Positions 43,566-53,584 of a DNA stretch of 64,000 bases are shown piece after piece. The notes under the pieces were generated by a model. It had not been told where the DNA came from, made no database searches, and saw nothing but the letters and a program-made list of their open reading frames with translations. How positions within the stretch are numbered: position 1 is the stretch's first letter; each line of letters begins with the position of its first letter. The stretch comes from Maribacter antarcticus DSM 21422 (lineage in GTDB: Bacteria > Bacteroidota > Bacteroidia > Flavobacteriales > Flavobacteriaceae), in NCBI RefSeq assembly GCF_000621125.1, contig NZ_KK211214.1, forward strand, positions 186,001 to 250,000. The letters run 5' to 3'. Position numbers and translations under genes: made by a program.

Positions 43566-46500
43566 TTGAAATCAGGGGCAATCAATAATCTTAAAACATT
43601 TTTTAAGTATCTTTTTCTAATCTTATTTGTTTTTGGATCCATAGAAGCATCTATGGCCCAAGAAACAGATGAACAGGAAGTAGATTCTGTGAAAACCGGA
43701 TATGAACTAGGGCGTATTGCTCTGGAAAATCCTGAGAGTATCGTTTCTAGATACCTTTATGATGCTAAGTTAGATCGGTACGTCTACAATGAAAAAATTG
43801 GAAATTTCGATATAGGATATCCAATTATCCTCACACCAGAACAATATTATGATCTGATTAAAAAAGAGGGTATCAAATCTTACTTTAAGGAAAAGTCAGA
43901 TGCCTACTCCGGGAAAAAGCAAGGAAGCGAGGAAGCACGACGAAATTTACTACCCAATTTTTATGTAAATAATGATTTCTTCCAATCCGTATTCGGAGGG
44001 AATACCATAGAGGTGATACCGCAGGGTTCCGTAGCTATGGATTTGGGCGTTATTTGGCAAAAGAATGATAACCCATCACTTTCACCAAGGAACAGAACCA
44101 ACTTATCTTTTGATTTTGATCAGCGCATAAGTTTAAGTATGCTTGGAAAAATAGGCGAGCGTTTGCAGGTAAATGCCAACTATGATACTGAGGCTACTTT
44201 CGATTTTCAGAATATCGTAAAGTTGGATTATACCCCTACCGAGGACGATATTCTTCAAAAAATTGAAGTAGGTAACGTAAATATGCCTTTAAATAGTTCA
44301 CTTATACAAGGTGCACAGAGCTTGTTTGGGGTAAAGACGCAACTCCAATTTGGTAAAACAATGGTCACCGCAGTTTTCTCCGAACAGCGTTCCCAGAATA
44401 ATACGGTAGTGGCACAAGGTGGTGGTACATTAAATGAATTTAATATTACCGCTTTAGATTATGATGAGGACAAACACTTTTTCTTAGCGCATTATTTTAG
44501 GGATAATTACGATAGGGCGCTGGAAACCTACCCTTACATACAAAGCCAGGTGCAGATTACTAGATTAGAGGTTTGGGTAACCAATAGGAGCCAACAAACG
44601 CTAAACGTTCGTAATGTAGTGGCTTTTCAAGATTTAGGTGAAGTATTCCAGGAAAAAACAAGGGTAGGGCAAAATGGTGCAGATGCCGCAGGTTTTTTCA
44701 ATAATACCGTGGATAATCGTCCAAGAAATAACGCCAATGATTATGACCCGGAATTGATAGGGGCAGGAGGAGCATTGACTGCGAATATCAGGGATATTGC
44801 TACAGTAGAGAATGCGTTTAATCTCGGTAGTTTTACATCAGGGTATAGACCTAACCAAGGATTTGACTATGCTATTTTGGAGAATGCCCGAAAGCTGGAG
44901 CAGACACGTGATTATACCTTCAATTCGCAATTGGGGTATGTTTCTTTGAATCAAAGGTTGAGTAATGATGAGGTATTGGCTGTGGCTTTTCAATATACGT
45001 TTAAGGGCGAAGTCTTTCAAGTAGGGGAGTTTGCAAATGGAGGTTTGGATGCTACCACGGTTTCTCAAGGAGCGAATCCTATCATAGAGAATAATACCTT
45101 GATTCTTAAATTATTAAAAAGTAACATTACTAATGTCAGCGATCCTATTTGGGATTTGATGATGAAAAATATTTATGCCACGGGCGCATTCCGATTAAGT
45201 CAGGAAGATTTTAAACTTAATATATTGTATTCCGATCCTACGCCAAGAAATTATATTACCCCAATAGACGATGGGCCTGGTTCTGGATGGCCCGACGGTT
45301 TGGAGGAACGTATCTTATTGGATGTGTTTAATTTGGATAGGTTGAACGTATATAATGATTTACAACCAGGAGGTGATGGATTTTTTGATTTTTATCCAGG
45401 TATTACAGTTGATACCCAAGGCGGACGTATTGTCTTTACCAAAGTGGAACCCTTTGGAGAGTACTTGTTCGAAACCTTAGAGAACGGTAATGCTGGTCAG
45501 TATAATATGCCATCTGCCTATAATCCTAATCAAGACCAGTATGTATTTAGGGATATGTATGAGCTTACCAAGGCGGCGGCACTACAAGATCCAGAGAAAA
45601 ATAAATTTATTTTAAAAGGACGCTTTAAGGCAGAAGGGAGTAATGGAATTCCTATTGGAGCCTTCAATGTACCTAGAGGTTCGGTGAGGGTAACGGCAGG
45701 TGGTCGTCAATTGCAGGAGGGTATAGATTATACCGTAAATTACCAAGCGGGCACAGTACAGCTTTTGGATCCAAGTTTAGAGGCGTCCAATACGCCTATC
45801 AATATTTCAGTGGAAAATAATGCCGTTTTCGGGCAACAAACACGTCGTTTTACTGGGGTTAACGTAGAGCATCAGTTTAGTAAGAACTTTGTGCTAGGTG
45901 GTACCTTGTTAAATTTGAATGAGCGCCCACTTACCCAAAAATCGAATTTTGGTATAGAGCCTGTAAACAATACTATTTTTGGTTTAAATAGTAATTTTTC
46001 AACCGAAGTTCCTTTTTTGACTCGTATGGTGAACAAGTTACCTAATATAGATACTGATATACCTTCTAACGTGTCTATACGAGCAGAGGTTGCTTGGTTA
46101 AAGCCAAATTCTCCAAAGAACGCAGATTTTCAAGGAGAGACAACAACCTATTTAGATGATTTTGAAGGTGCCCAGACTCTTTTGGATGTTCGCGGTTCTT
46201 TGGCGTGGTCTTTAGCTAGTACGCCTTTAGAATTTGCACCAGGTGGTCAATTGTCGGGTAGCTCACCGGAAGATGCGGCCAACTTGCAGAATGGTTTTGG
46301 AAGGGCGAAAATGGCGTGGTATACGATTGACCCTATTTTTTACACGAACCAACGGCCGGCAGAAATAAGTGATAATGATATCTCTACCAACCCTACAAGA
46401 AGGGTTTTTATCGATGAAGTCTTTCCGCAAGTAGATATCGCCCAAGGTCAAACTACGGTGCAAGGGACTTTGGATATGGCCTATTACCCCAATGCAAAAG

Positions 46501-49500
46501 GACCTTATAATAATAACGCAAATTTTGATACGGCCGCGCCAAGTGAAAAGTGGGGTGGTATTATGCGATCTTTGAGCAGTACAAATTTTGAGCAGACCAA
46601 CGTAGAGTTCGTTCAGTTTTGGGTCTTAGATCCATATGTAGACGGGGAAGCAACCAGCGCAGGAGAATTGGTTTTAAACCTAGGAAACATCTCGGAGGAT
46701 ATTTTACGCGATGGGAAAAAACAATATGAAAACGGACTTCCTGGAGTAGAAAGTAATGATTTTATTGCACCTACAGCATGGGGAGAGGTTCCTGCTACCC
46801 AATCATTGGTTTATGCCTTTGATGCCAGTGAGCCTAATCGTGCCTTACAGGATATTGGGCTTGATGGTCTTAACGATGCAGCGGAACAGGCTATTTATGA
46901 CAGCAACCCCGGCCCAGATCCAGCACTGGATAACTTTCAGTATTACTTGAACCGCGAAGGTGGAATTTTAGAACGATATTTTGATTTTAATAATCCTGAT
47001 GGGAATTCGCCAGTGCAGGTGACCAATACAAATAGGGGGTCGACAACCTTACCGGATGTTGAAGATATAGATAGAGATTTAACTATGAATACGGTAAATA
47101 GTTACTACGAGTACCGTATTGGAATTAAGCCTAATACCACTATTAACGATAAGTATGTAACCGATATCAAAGAAGGGACTACGCCCGAACTTCCTAACGG
47201 AGATCAGCTCAATAGAAGATGGATACAGTATAAAATCCCGTTGAGTGATTTTACAGATGCCGTTGGTGGAATTACGGATTTTAGGTCCATTAGTTTTATG
47301 CGTATGTATATGACGGGATTCAACAACCCTACCGTACTCCGCTTTGCTACTCTAGATTTGGTGCGTGGCGATTGGCGTACGTATACCAAGACACTTCAGG
47401 ATAAGACTATAGATGATAATCCTGCGGATGACGGAACAACTTTGGACGTAAATACGGTAAATATTGAAGAGAACAACAGTCGGCTTCCTATCCCTTATGT
47501 TTTACCACCAGGTGTGGCCAGAGAACAATTAAACAATAATAACACCATTATTAGACAGAACGAGCAGTCCCTTTCACTATTGGTGGAAGATTTAGAGGCG
47601 CAAGATGCAAGAGGGGTTTTTAAGAATTTGAATATCGATATCCGTCAATACAAAAACCTTAAGATGTTTATGCATGCGGAAAAAATAGTGGATAGCGATT
47701 ATGCAGATAGTTCCACCCCTTTGGTTGGGTTCCTGCGTTTTGGAACTGATTTCTCGCAGAATTTTTATCAAGTTGAACTTCCGCTGCAGTTTACTCCGTT
47801 TGGAGCCGCTTCGGAAAGCGAGATATGGCCAGAGGTAAACGAAATGAACATTAGCCTTAGCGATTTGAACAAGGTAAAATCCTTATGGATTCAGAGTGGG
47901 GATTTAAGCGAGGTCCGTTTCTTTGAGGTTGAGAATGGCGAAGTGTTCCCTGTGAATGAATTCGATATCCGTACTCCAGGAAGAGTGCGTATAGGGTTAC
48001 GGGGAAACCCATCTTTGGGAAGTATCCGAAGTATTATGGTGGGGATAAAGAACCAAGATAATTTACCTGCACGAGGCGAGGTTTGGTTCAATGAGCTGCG
48101 GTTGGCAGGTTTGGATAATAATGGTGGTTGGGCTGCAGTTGCGGCAATAGATGCCAACATAGCTGATTTTGCAAATATGACCGCTACAGGTAGTACCAGT
48201 ACATCTGGTTTTGGAACTATTGATCAAATGCCAAATGAACGCGCCAGAGAAGATGCCGTTTCATATGACTTGGTAACCAATATAAATGTGGGTCAATTAC
48301 TGCCAAAAAAATGGGGCATACAATTACCTTTCAATTATGGTATTTCCGAGCAGATTATAACCCCGGAATTTGACCCTGTTTACGATGATTTAAAATTAGA
48401 CGACTTAATCGATGCCGCACCTGATCAGGAAGCTGCAGACGAAATAAGGGAGCAAGCAGAGGATTACACCAAAAGAACGAGTATCAATTTAATAGGAGTT
48501 CGTAAGGATAGAGGGCAGGAAGCAGATGAAAATTTCTATGATATAGAGAACTTCACCTTCAATTATTCCTACAACGAAACAGATCATAGGGATTTTGAGA
48601 TTGCCAAATTACGAGATCAAAGTGTGAATACTGGTTTTGTGTATGCCCATAGTTTTAAGCCACTTGAAATAGCACCTTTTGCTAAGAAAGATTCTTTGTT
48701 TAACGGCGCATACTGGAAATGGTTAAAAGAATTGAATCTTAATTTATTGCCAGCGAGTATTTCCTTGAATTCCAATATCAATAGGCAGTTCAATGCCCAA
48801 CGTTTCAGGGATGTTCGGGAAGAGGGTGTTGATCGTTTGGAGCTTCCGGAATTACAACAGCGTAATTACTTGTTTAATTGGCAATATGCCCTAAACTATA
48901 ATTTAACGAAGTCACTTCGTTTGAATTTGACGGCTTCCAACAATAATATTGTACGAAACTATTTTAACGAAAACGAGGCTGTTGATTCTAGAGACAGAAT
49001 AGATCAGGCATTAGAACTATGGGACGGATTTTTTGATATAGGTGAGCCGAATAGGCACTCCCAAGAAATGCAGTTGAACTATGAGATACCCTTTGCTAAG
49101 ATACCGGCTTTGGACTTTATAAGTGCACAGTATAGCTATACCGGTAATTTTGATTGGCAACGCGGCGGTGATGCCCTTAGGGAGGTTGTAGGAAGTGATA
49201 TCAACACCATCCAGAACGCAAACACGCATAACCTTACAGCATCGATGACTATGCAGAAGTTTTATGACTTTATAGGACTTAAGAAGCGTAAAGGTGGTGC
49301 TTTAGGAAGCAAGACTAAGTCTAAGAGAGGGAATCTAGGGCTAGCAGCAGATGCCGAAGAGAAAGTTGAGAAAAAGTCAAGCGCCCTGTTTAATACCTTG
49401 GTAGATGTGGTGACCATGGTAAAGCGACTGAACATAAATTATAACGAGAGTAATGGAACAGTGCTGCCTGGGTACACGCAATCTATTGGTTTTATAGGCA

Positions 49501-50729
49501 CCTCAAGACCCTCTTTAGGTTTTGTTTTTGGTAGCCAGTCGGATATTCGTTTTGAAGCGGCCAGAAATGGTTGGTTGACTACCTTCCCGGAGTTTAATGA
49601 ACAGTTTATTCAACGTACCAATACCCAGTTGAATATTACAGCCACGGCTCAGCCCACCAGAGATTTAACTATAGATTTAGTTGCAGATAGGCAGTTTTCG
49701 GAGAGCTATCAAGAGAACTTTAATGTAGATGTAACTGCAGACGAGCCCTATAACCTACAATTGGGAAACAATTTTGGAAGTTTTAGCATCTCTACCGTTA
49801 TGATTGGTACGGCCTTTAGTAGAAGTGATGAATTTGATTCTGAGACCTTTGAGCAGTTTAAGGCTAACCGATTGACCATTGCTAATCGTTTGGTTTCCGA
49901 TAGAGGAGAAGATCCTGGAACCTTGGATGAAGATGGTTTTCCGCAACGATATGGGAAGACGCAACAAGAGGTCTTGTTGCCTGCATTTTTTGCCGCCTAT
50001 AGTGGACAGAGCGGGGATAGGGTGAATCTAGATGCGTTTCGGGATATTCCTATTCCGAACTGGAATATCAAGTATACAGGATTGATGAAGAGTAAGTTCT
50101 TTAAAAAGAGATTCAAGCGCTTTTCGGTACAACATGGGTATCGCTCATCGTACAGCATTAACTCCTTTCAAACTAATTTGGAAAAAGAGAATGGTACTAT
50201 TGATGTGGAGACTGGAGATGTTTTGCCTGATAATATTATTAATAACGTGGTCATGGTAGATGGCTTCAACCCGTTGGTTCGAGTCGATTTTGAGATGAAA
50301 AATTCAGTAAGTGTATTGGCAGAAGTTAGAACGGATAGGGCTTTGTCTTTAAGTTTTGATAATAATCTAATGACTGAAATAAACGGAACGGACTATACCG
50401 TTGGGTTGGGCTATCGCATTAAAGATGTGAAACTAGTGACCAATATTGGTGGAAATAAGACTCGTTTAAAAGGTGATTTAAACCTAAAGGCAGACATTAC
50501 TTTACGGGATAATATCACCATTATCAGAAACTTGGATATCGATAATAATCAGATTACTTCTGGCCAAAATCTATTATCGGTTAAGTTTACTGCAGATTAC
50601 GCTTTAAGCAAGCAATTAAATGCACTGTTCTTTTATGATCATTCTTTTTCTCAGTTCGCTGTATCTACGGCGTTCCCACAAACTACAATCAATGCAGGGT
50701 TTACGCTCAGGTATAATTTTGGTAATTAA
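43566..50729 (+). CDS. sprA: SprA, type IX secretion outer-membrane translocon / gliding motility protein
   Basis: A 2387-residue outer-membrane beta-barrel that forms the type IX secretion channel and is required for gliding. Length matches F. johnsoniae SprA (about 2400). The start is a TTG at 43566: the signal peptide (NLKTFFKYLFLILFVFGSIE to ASMAQ) begins right after it and no ATG precedes it. Order: N-terminal soluble region, then repeated SprA N-like blocks (LFGVKTQLQFGKTMVTAVFS, later the DDFEGAQTLLDVRG and WFNELRLAGLDNNGGWA motifs), and many amphipathic strands to the end, which closes with TTINAGFTLRYNFGN, a typical barrel terminus. It lies 5 nt after ruvA in an operon. Its cargo would include sorting-domain proteins such as the mini-cargo at 1.3-1.7 kb. 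Confidence 0.97.
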   Translation: MKSGAINNLKTFFKYLFLILFVFGSIEASMAQETDEQEVDSVKTGYELGRIALENPESIVSRYLYDAKLDRYVYNEKIGNFDIGYPIILTPEQYYDLIKKEGIKSYFKEKSDAYSGKKQGSEEARRNLLPNFYVNNDFFQSVFGGNTIEVIPQGSVAMDLGVIWQKNDNPSLSPRNRTNLSFDFDQRISLSMLGKIGERLQVNANYDTEATFDFQNIVKLDYTPTEDDILQKIEVGNVNMPLNSSLIQGAQSLFGVKTQLQFGKTMVTAVFSEQRSQNNTVVAQGGGTLNEFNITALDYDEDKHFFLAHYFRDNYDRALETYPYIQSQVQITRLEVWVTNRSQQTLNVRNVVAFQDLGEVFQEKTRVGQNGADAAGFFNNTVDNRPRNNANDYDPELIGAGGALTANIRDIATVENAFNLGSFTSGYRPNQGFDYAILENARKLEQTRDYTFNSQLGYVSLNQRLSNDEVLAVAFQYTFKGEVFQVGEFANGGLDATTVSQGANPIIENNTLILKLLKSNITNVSDPIWDLMMKNIYATGAFRLSQEDFKLNILYSDPTPRNYITPIDDGPGSGWPDGLEERILLDVFNLDRLNVYNDLQPGGDGFFDFYPGITVDTQGGRIVFTKVEPFGEYLFETLENGNAGQYNMPSAYNPNQDQYVFRDMYELTKAAALQDPEKNKFILKGRFKAEGSNGIPIGAFNVPRGSVRVTAGGRQLQEGIDYTVNYQAGTVQLLDPSLEASNTPINISVENNAVFGQQTRRFTGVNVEHQFSKNFVLGGTLLNLNERPLTQKSNFGIEPVNNTIFGLNSNFSTEVPFLTRMVNKLPNIDTDIPSNVSIRAEVAWLKPNSPKNADFQGETTTYLDDFEGAQTLLDVRGSLAWSLASTPLEFAPGGQLSGSSPEDAANLQNGFGRAKMAWYTIDPIFYTNQRPAEISDNDISTNPTRRVFIDEVFPQVDIAQGQTTVQGTLDMAYYPNAKGPYNNNANFDTAAPSEKWGGIMRSLSSTNFEQTNVEFVQFWVLDPYVDGEATSAGELVLNLGNISEDILRDGKKQYENGLPGVESNDFIAPTAWGEVPATQSLVYAFDASEPNRALQDIGLDGLNDAAEQAIYDSNPGPDPALDNFQYYLNREGGILERYFDFNNPDGNSPVQVTNTNRGSTTLPDVEDIDRDLTMNTVNSYYEYRIGIKPNTTINDKYVTDIKEGTTPELPNGDQLNRRWIQYKIPLSDFTDAVGGITDFRSISFMRMYMTGFNNPTVLRFATLDLVRGDWRTYTKTLQDKTIDDNPADDGTTLDVNTVNIEENNSRLPIPYVLPPGVAREQLNNNNTIIRQNEQSLSLLVEDLEAQDARGVFKNLNIDIRQYKNLKMFMHAEKIVDSDYADSSTPLVGFLRFGTDFSQNFYQVELPLQFTPFGAASESEIWPEVNEMNISLSDLNKVKSLWIQSGDLSEVRFFEVENGEVFPVNEFDIRTPGRVRIGLRGNPSLGSIRSIMVGIKNQDNLPARGEVWFNELRLAGLDNNGGWAAVAAIDANIADFANMTATGSTSTSGFGTIDQMPNERAREDAVSYDLVTNINVGQLLPKKWGIQLPFNYGISEQIITPEFDPVYDDLKLDDLIDAAPDQEAADEIREQAEDYTKRTSINLIGVRKDRGQEADENFYDIENFTFNYSYNETDHRDFEIAKLRDQSVNTGFVYAHSFKPLEIAPFAKKDSLFNGAYWKWLKELNLNLLPASISLNSNINRQFNAQRFRDVREEGVDRLELPELQQRNYLFNWQYALNYNLTKSLRLNLTASNNNIVRNYFNENEAVDSRDRIDQALELWDGFFDIGEPNRHSQEMQLNYEIPFAKIPALDFISAQYSYTGNFDWQRGGDALREVVGSDINTIQNANTHNLTASMTMQKFYDFIGLKKRKGGALGSKTKSKRGNLGLAADAEEKVEKKSSALFNTLVDVVTMVKRLNINYNESNGTVLPGYTQSIGFIGTSRPSLGFVFGSQSDIRFEAARNGWLTTFPEFNEQFIQRTNTQLNITATAQPTRDLTIDLVADRQFSESYQENFNVDVTADEPYNLQLGNNFGSFSISTVMIGTAFSRSDEFDSETFEQFKANRLTIANRLVSDRGEDPGTLDEDGFPQRYGKTQQEVLLPAFFAAYSGQSGDRVNLDAFRDIPIPNWNIKYTGLMKSKFFKKRFKRFSVQHGYRSSYSINSFQTNLEKENGTIDVETGDVLPDNIINNVVMVDGFNPLVRVDFEMKNSVSVLAEVRTDRALSLSFDNNLMTEINGTDYTVGLGYRIKDVKLVTNIGGNKTRLKGDLNLKADITLRDNITIIRNLDIDNNQITSGQNLLSVKFTADYALSKQLNALFFYDHSFSQFAVSTAFPQTTINAGFTLRYNFGN

Positions 50730-50871
50730 GAGATTAGTGCCTTAGGCTTTGAGTACTTTCTAGTATATCGCTATAGTTGCTCAACCACACTTCTTATCTC
50801 CGATTTAATATTACCTTTCCTAATTGCTTAGCTGCGCATTTAATCAAATAGTGTAGAAGTGTCCACGTTTT

Positions 50872-50903
50872 TTTGAAAACCTTTAGAGAATCGTTTACAT
50901 TTG
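50872..50903 (+). promoter_or_regulatory. Promoter of gcvH-vanZ
   Basis: TTTG at 50872-50875, a 20-nt spacer and TACATTTG at 50896-50903. The gcvH ATG is 22 nt downstream. The 196-nt gap after sprA (50730-50925) shows no other feature. Confidence 0.75.
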
Positions 50904-50925
50904 TTATATATCTAATAGCAGAATA

Positions 50926-51306
50926 ATGAATATACCAGCAGAATTAAAGTATACGAAAGACCACGAGTGGATTAGAATCGAAGGAGATGTCGCCACGGTT
51001 GGCATTACCGACTTTGCACAAAGCGAATTAGGTGATATTGTTTATGTAGAGGTTGATACCCTTGACGAGGTATTGGAAAAGGAAGCCATTTTTGGAACAG
51101 TGGAAGCTGTGAAAACGGTATCCGATTTGTTTTTGCCTTTATCAGGTGAAATTATCGAGTTCAATGAAAGCTTGGAAGATGAGCCGGAGGTTGTAAATTC
51201 CGACGCATATGGAAAAGGATGGATGGTTAAAATAAAGTTCAGTAATCCAGCGGAGTTAAGTGAACTTTTGAGCGACGTGGATTACAAAGAATTGATTGGT
51301 GGTTAA
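50926..51306 (+). CDS. gcvH: Glycine cleavage system H protein
   Basis: A 126-residue lipoyl carrier of the glycine cleavage system, shuttling the aminomethyl group between P, T and L proteins. The lipoylated Lys63 is in [11 protein letters not shown] and the fold residues TKDHEWI and [17 protein letters not shown] are conserved. Length is normal. The P, T and L genes are not in the window. Its stop codon overlaps the start of the VanZ-like gene, which is therefore co-translated. Confidence 0.97.
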   Translation: MNIPAELKYTKDHEWIRIEGDVATVGITDFAQSELGDIVYVEVDTLDEVLEKEAIFGTVEAVKTVSDLFLPLSGEIIEFNESLEDEPEVVNSDAYGKGWMVKIKFSNPAELSELLSDVDYKELIGG

Positions 51307-51694
51307 AGCCTTTTTCTTTACTATATTATTTGTAAGTTGGTTAGTGTTTATAACATTTTTAAGCTTATTTTTTTTTACTGGAGAAATGAGTGTGCCAAGG
51401 TTAAACATACCTCATATAGATAAAATAGTCCATTTTTTATTTTACTTTATTTTTGTTGTTTTAGGTGTTAAAGCTGTAAGGGAAATCTTTAAAGTGAATT
51501 TAGAACTAAAAAAAGTTTTATTATATACTGTGACTTTTGCATGTTCCTATGGCATAATTATTGAACTTTTGCAATATGCATTTACAGAGAGCAGACAAGG
51601 TGATATTTTGGATGTTTTAGCCAATTCCATGGGGGCATTAGCAGGGATGTTCCTTGTTAAGCGCCTAGTTTTCAAGGGTTGGTCGTTAAAATGA
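51299..51694 (+). CDS. VanZ-like family membrane protein
   Basis: A 131-residue membrane protein with four hydrophobic segments. The VanZ-like pattern is [14 protein letters not shown] in the second helix, then [20 protein letters not shown] and [15 protein letters not shown] at the end. It starts at GTG 51299 or TTG 51296, both overlapping the end of gcvH by 8-11 nt; no ATG fits. The role is unknown; VanZ in enterococci gives low teicoplanin resistance. The pairing with gcvH is direct and probably cotranscribed. Confidence 0.85.
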   Translation: MVKAFFFTILFVSWLVFITFLSLFFFTGEMSVPRLNIPHIDKIVHFLFYFIFVVLGVKAVREIFKVNLELKKVLLYTVTFACSYGIIIELLQYAFTESRQGDILDVLANSMGALAGMFLVKRLVFKGWSLK

Positions 51695-51756
51695 AAAGTT
51701 TAATTGTATTTTAAGTATTTTATTAGTTAAATTAGCAATTAATAAATTGTATAGAT

Positions 51757-52461
51757 ATGGAACCAAAAAAGAATCCAAAGGCCGATTTGACAAAAAATAG
51801 TAGTCTCTATTTTGTATTGGGTTTAGCTGTGGTGATGCTGCTAACTTTTGTAGCATTTGAATGGAAAACGTACGACAAGACCAATGAGTACGACACTTCT
51901 ATGAATGTAGATGATTTGTTGGACGAAGAAGTTCCAATGACAGAACAGATTAAAACACCACCACCACCACCACCACCACAAGCTCCTGAAATTATTGAGA
52001 TAGTTGAGGATGAGGAAGAAGTGGAAGAAACTATTATAGAATCTACTGAAACGAGCCAGGATGAAGAAATAATAGCAGTTGATGATGTGGTTGTTGATGA
52101 AATGGATGAAGATTTGGATGTTCCTTTTTCCGTAATTGAAGATGTACCGGTATTCCCTGGTTGTGAAAAGGAGAGTGATAAAAGGGCTTGTTTTAATAAA
52201 ATGATACAAAAACATATTAGTAAAAACTTCCGTTATCCTGAAATTGCACAAGAAATGGGAGTTCAGGGGAGAGTTAATATAATGTTTGTTATCCAAAAAG
52301 ATGGAAGTATTGGTAACGTTAGAATGCGCGGGCCAGATAGAAATTTAGAAAAGGAAGCAGCTAGGATTATAGGTAAATTGCCTAAGATGACTCCAGGTAA
52401 ACAAAGGGGAAGAGCGGTACGAGTACCTTTCAGTATTCCAATTACTTTTAAATTGCAATAG
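51757..52461 (+). CDS. tonB: Energy transducer TonB
   Basis: A 234-residue TonB-type protein that couples the inner-membrane proton-motive force to outer-membrane receptors. Order: N-terminal helix anchor (about 16-34), a spacer with seven consecutive Pro (about 69-75) and a long acidic stretch (EIVEDEEEVEETIIESTET), and the C-terminal TonB domain (about 140-234, FRYPEIAQEMGVQGRVNIMF, then VPFSIPITFKL). Two Cys near the end of the spacer (CEKESDKRACF) could form a disulfide. ExbB/ExbD partners are not in the window. Preceded by 62 nt after vanZ; closed by a strong terminator. Confidence 0.93.
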   Translation: MEPKKNPKADLTKNSSLYFVLGLAVVMLLTFVAFEWKTYDKTNEYDTSMNVDDLLDEEVPMTEQIKTPPPPPPPQAPEIIEIVEDEEEVEETIIESTETSQDEEIIAVDDVVVDEMDEDLDVPFSVIEDVPVFPGCEKESDKRACFNKMIQKHISKNFRYPEIAQEMGVQGRVNIMFVIQKDGSIGNVRMRGPDRNLEKEAARIIGKLPKMTPGKQRGRAVRVPFSIPITFKLQ

Positions 52462-52480
52462 ATAGCATCCTATCTAATAT

Positions 52481-52516
52481 AAAAAAATCCCGAACGTATA
52501 GCTCGGGATTTTTTTA
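52481..52516 (+). terminator. Terminator after tonB
   Basis: AAAAAAATCCCGA (52481-52493) pairs with TCGGGATTTTTTT (52503-52515) around a 9-base loop. It could act on both strands. Confidence 0.9.
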
Positions 52517-52630
52517 TATCTAATTTTCGAGTTGCGAGAAAGTGAATAGCTTCTTTAAAATGACTGCCATGGTGTTTTAAGGAACATGTAGTTCAGAATT
52601 CTTAAATAAAACAGAAATAGCTGTATTTGG

Positions 52631-52661
52631 TTGCAGGAATATCCCTTGGAGGTTATCTTTG
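52631..52661 (+). promoter_or_regulatory. Promoter of the oxidase assembly cluster (cyoE)
   Basis: TTG at 52631-52633, a 20-nt spacer and TATCTTTG at 52654-52661, a full match. The cyoE ATG is 19 nt after the -7 element. Confidence 0.75.
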
Positions 52662-52680
52662 TACCCCTATATAAAAGAAG

Positions 52681-53583
52681 ATGAAAACCGTTGTAGGTCA
52701 AGCAAAAATCAACTCATTTGCGTTGATTTTTACCGATTTTAAGGAAATTACCAAGGCAAGGCTAGCGATTAGCGTAGTTTTCTCTTCCGTTGCGGGATAT
52801 TTTCTTGGGGCCGAACAACTAAGTTTGTACGCTATTCTTTTATTAGCTTTTGGGGGTTATTGTATGGTAGGCGCAAGTAACGCGTACAACCAGGTTATTG
52901 AGCGCGATTTAGATGCCTTAATGAGTCGAACGGAAAATAGGCCAATTCCGGCAGGCAGAATGTCTGTGAACACCGCTATGGCTATCGCTATCTTTTTAAC
53001 CGTATTAGGTGTGGTGTCACTATACTTTTTGAACGCCAAAACGGCAATGTTCGGTGCTATTTCTATTTTTTTATATACAAGTGTTTACACACCTTTAAAA
53101 ACCAAAACACCACTAGCTGTATTTGTTGGAGCTTTTCCTGGTGCCATTCCTTTTATGTTGGGCTGGGTAGCGGCAACGAACGAATTTGGAATTGAGCCTG
53201 GGGCTTTGTTTATGATTCAGTTTTTTTGGCAGTTTCCACATTTTTGGGCTTTGGGATGGATGTTAGACGACGATTATAAAAAGGGAGGTTTTAAGATGTT
53301 GCCTACCGGAAAAAAGGATACAGGTACAGCGTTGCAGATTATAATGTATACCATATGGATGATGGTGATTTCGATTATTCCTGCTTTTGGGATTACGGGT
53401 AAATTGCAGCTGTCGGTTTCTGCAGCTGTATTAATTTTTATTATGGGAGGGGCAATGCTTTTTTTTGCACTTCGTTTGTATACCAAAAGAGATAATGCTT
53501 CTGCTAAAAGGTTAATGTTGGCCAGTGTGAGTTATATCACATTGATGCAGATAGTGTATGTAATTGATAAATATATAGGGTAG
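52681..53583 (+). CDS. cyoE: Protoheme IX farnesyltransferase (heme O synthase)
   Basis: A 300-residue integral membrane prenyltransferase that adds a farnesyl group to heme B, giving heme O for conversion to heme A. About nine helices are present. The prenyl-diphosphate motif NAYNQVIERDLDALMSRTEN (about 67-86) and the later YTPLKTKT loop are diagnostic. It is the first gene of the oxidase cluster, one nt before the short subunit III. Heme A synthase (CtaA) is not in the window. Confidence 0.95.
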   Translation: MKTVVGQAKINSFALIFTDFKEITKARLAISVVFSSVAGYFLGAEQLSLYAILLLAFGGYCMVGASNAYNQVIERDLDALMSRTENRPIPAGRMSVNTAMAIAIFLTVLGVVSLYFLNAKTAMFGAISIFLYTSVYTPLKTKTPLAVFVGAFPGAIPFMLGWVAATNEFGIEPGALFMIQFFWQFPHFWALGWMLDDDYKKGGFKMLPTGKKDTGTALQIIMYTIWMMVISIIPAFGITGKLQLSVSAAVLIFIMGGAMLFFALRLYTKRDNASAKRLMLASVSYITLMQIVYVIDKYIG

Positions 53584-53584
53584 A

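Noticed and set aside
51841-52296. A 151-codon minus-strand frame with a run of Trp opposite tonB
   Set aside because: The poly-Trp is simply the reverse of the poly-Pro spacer of TonB; no real gene.
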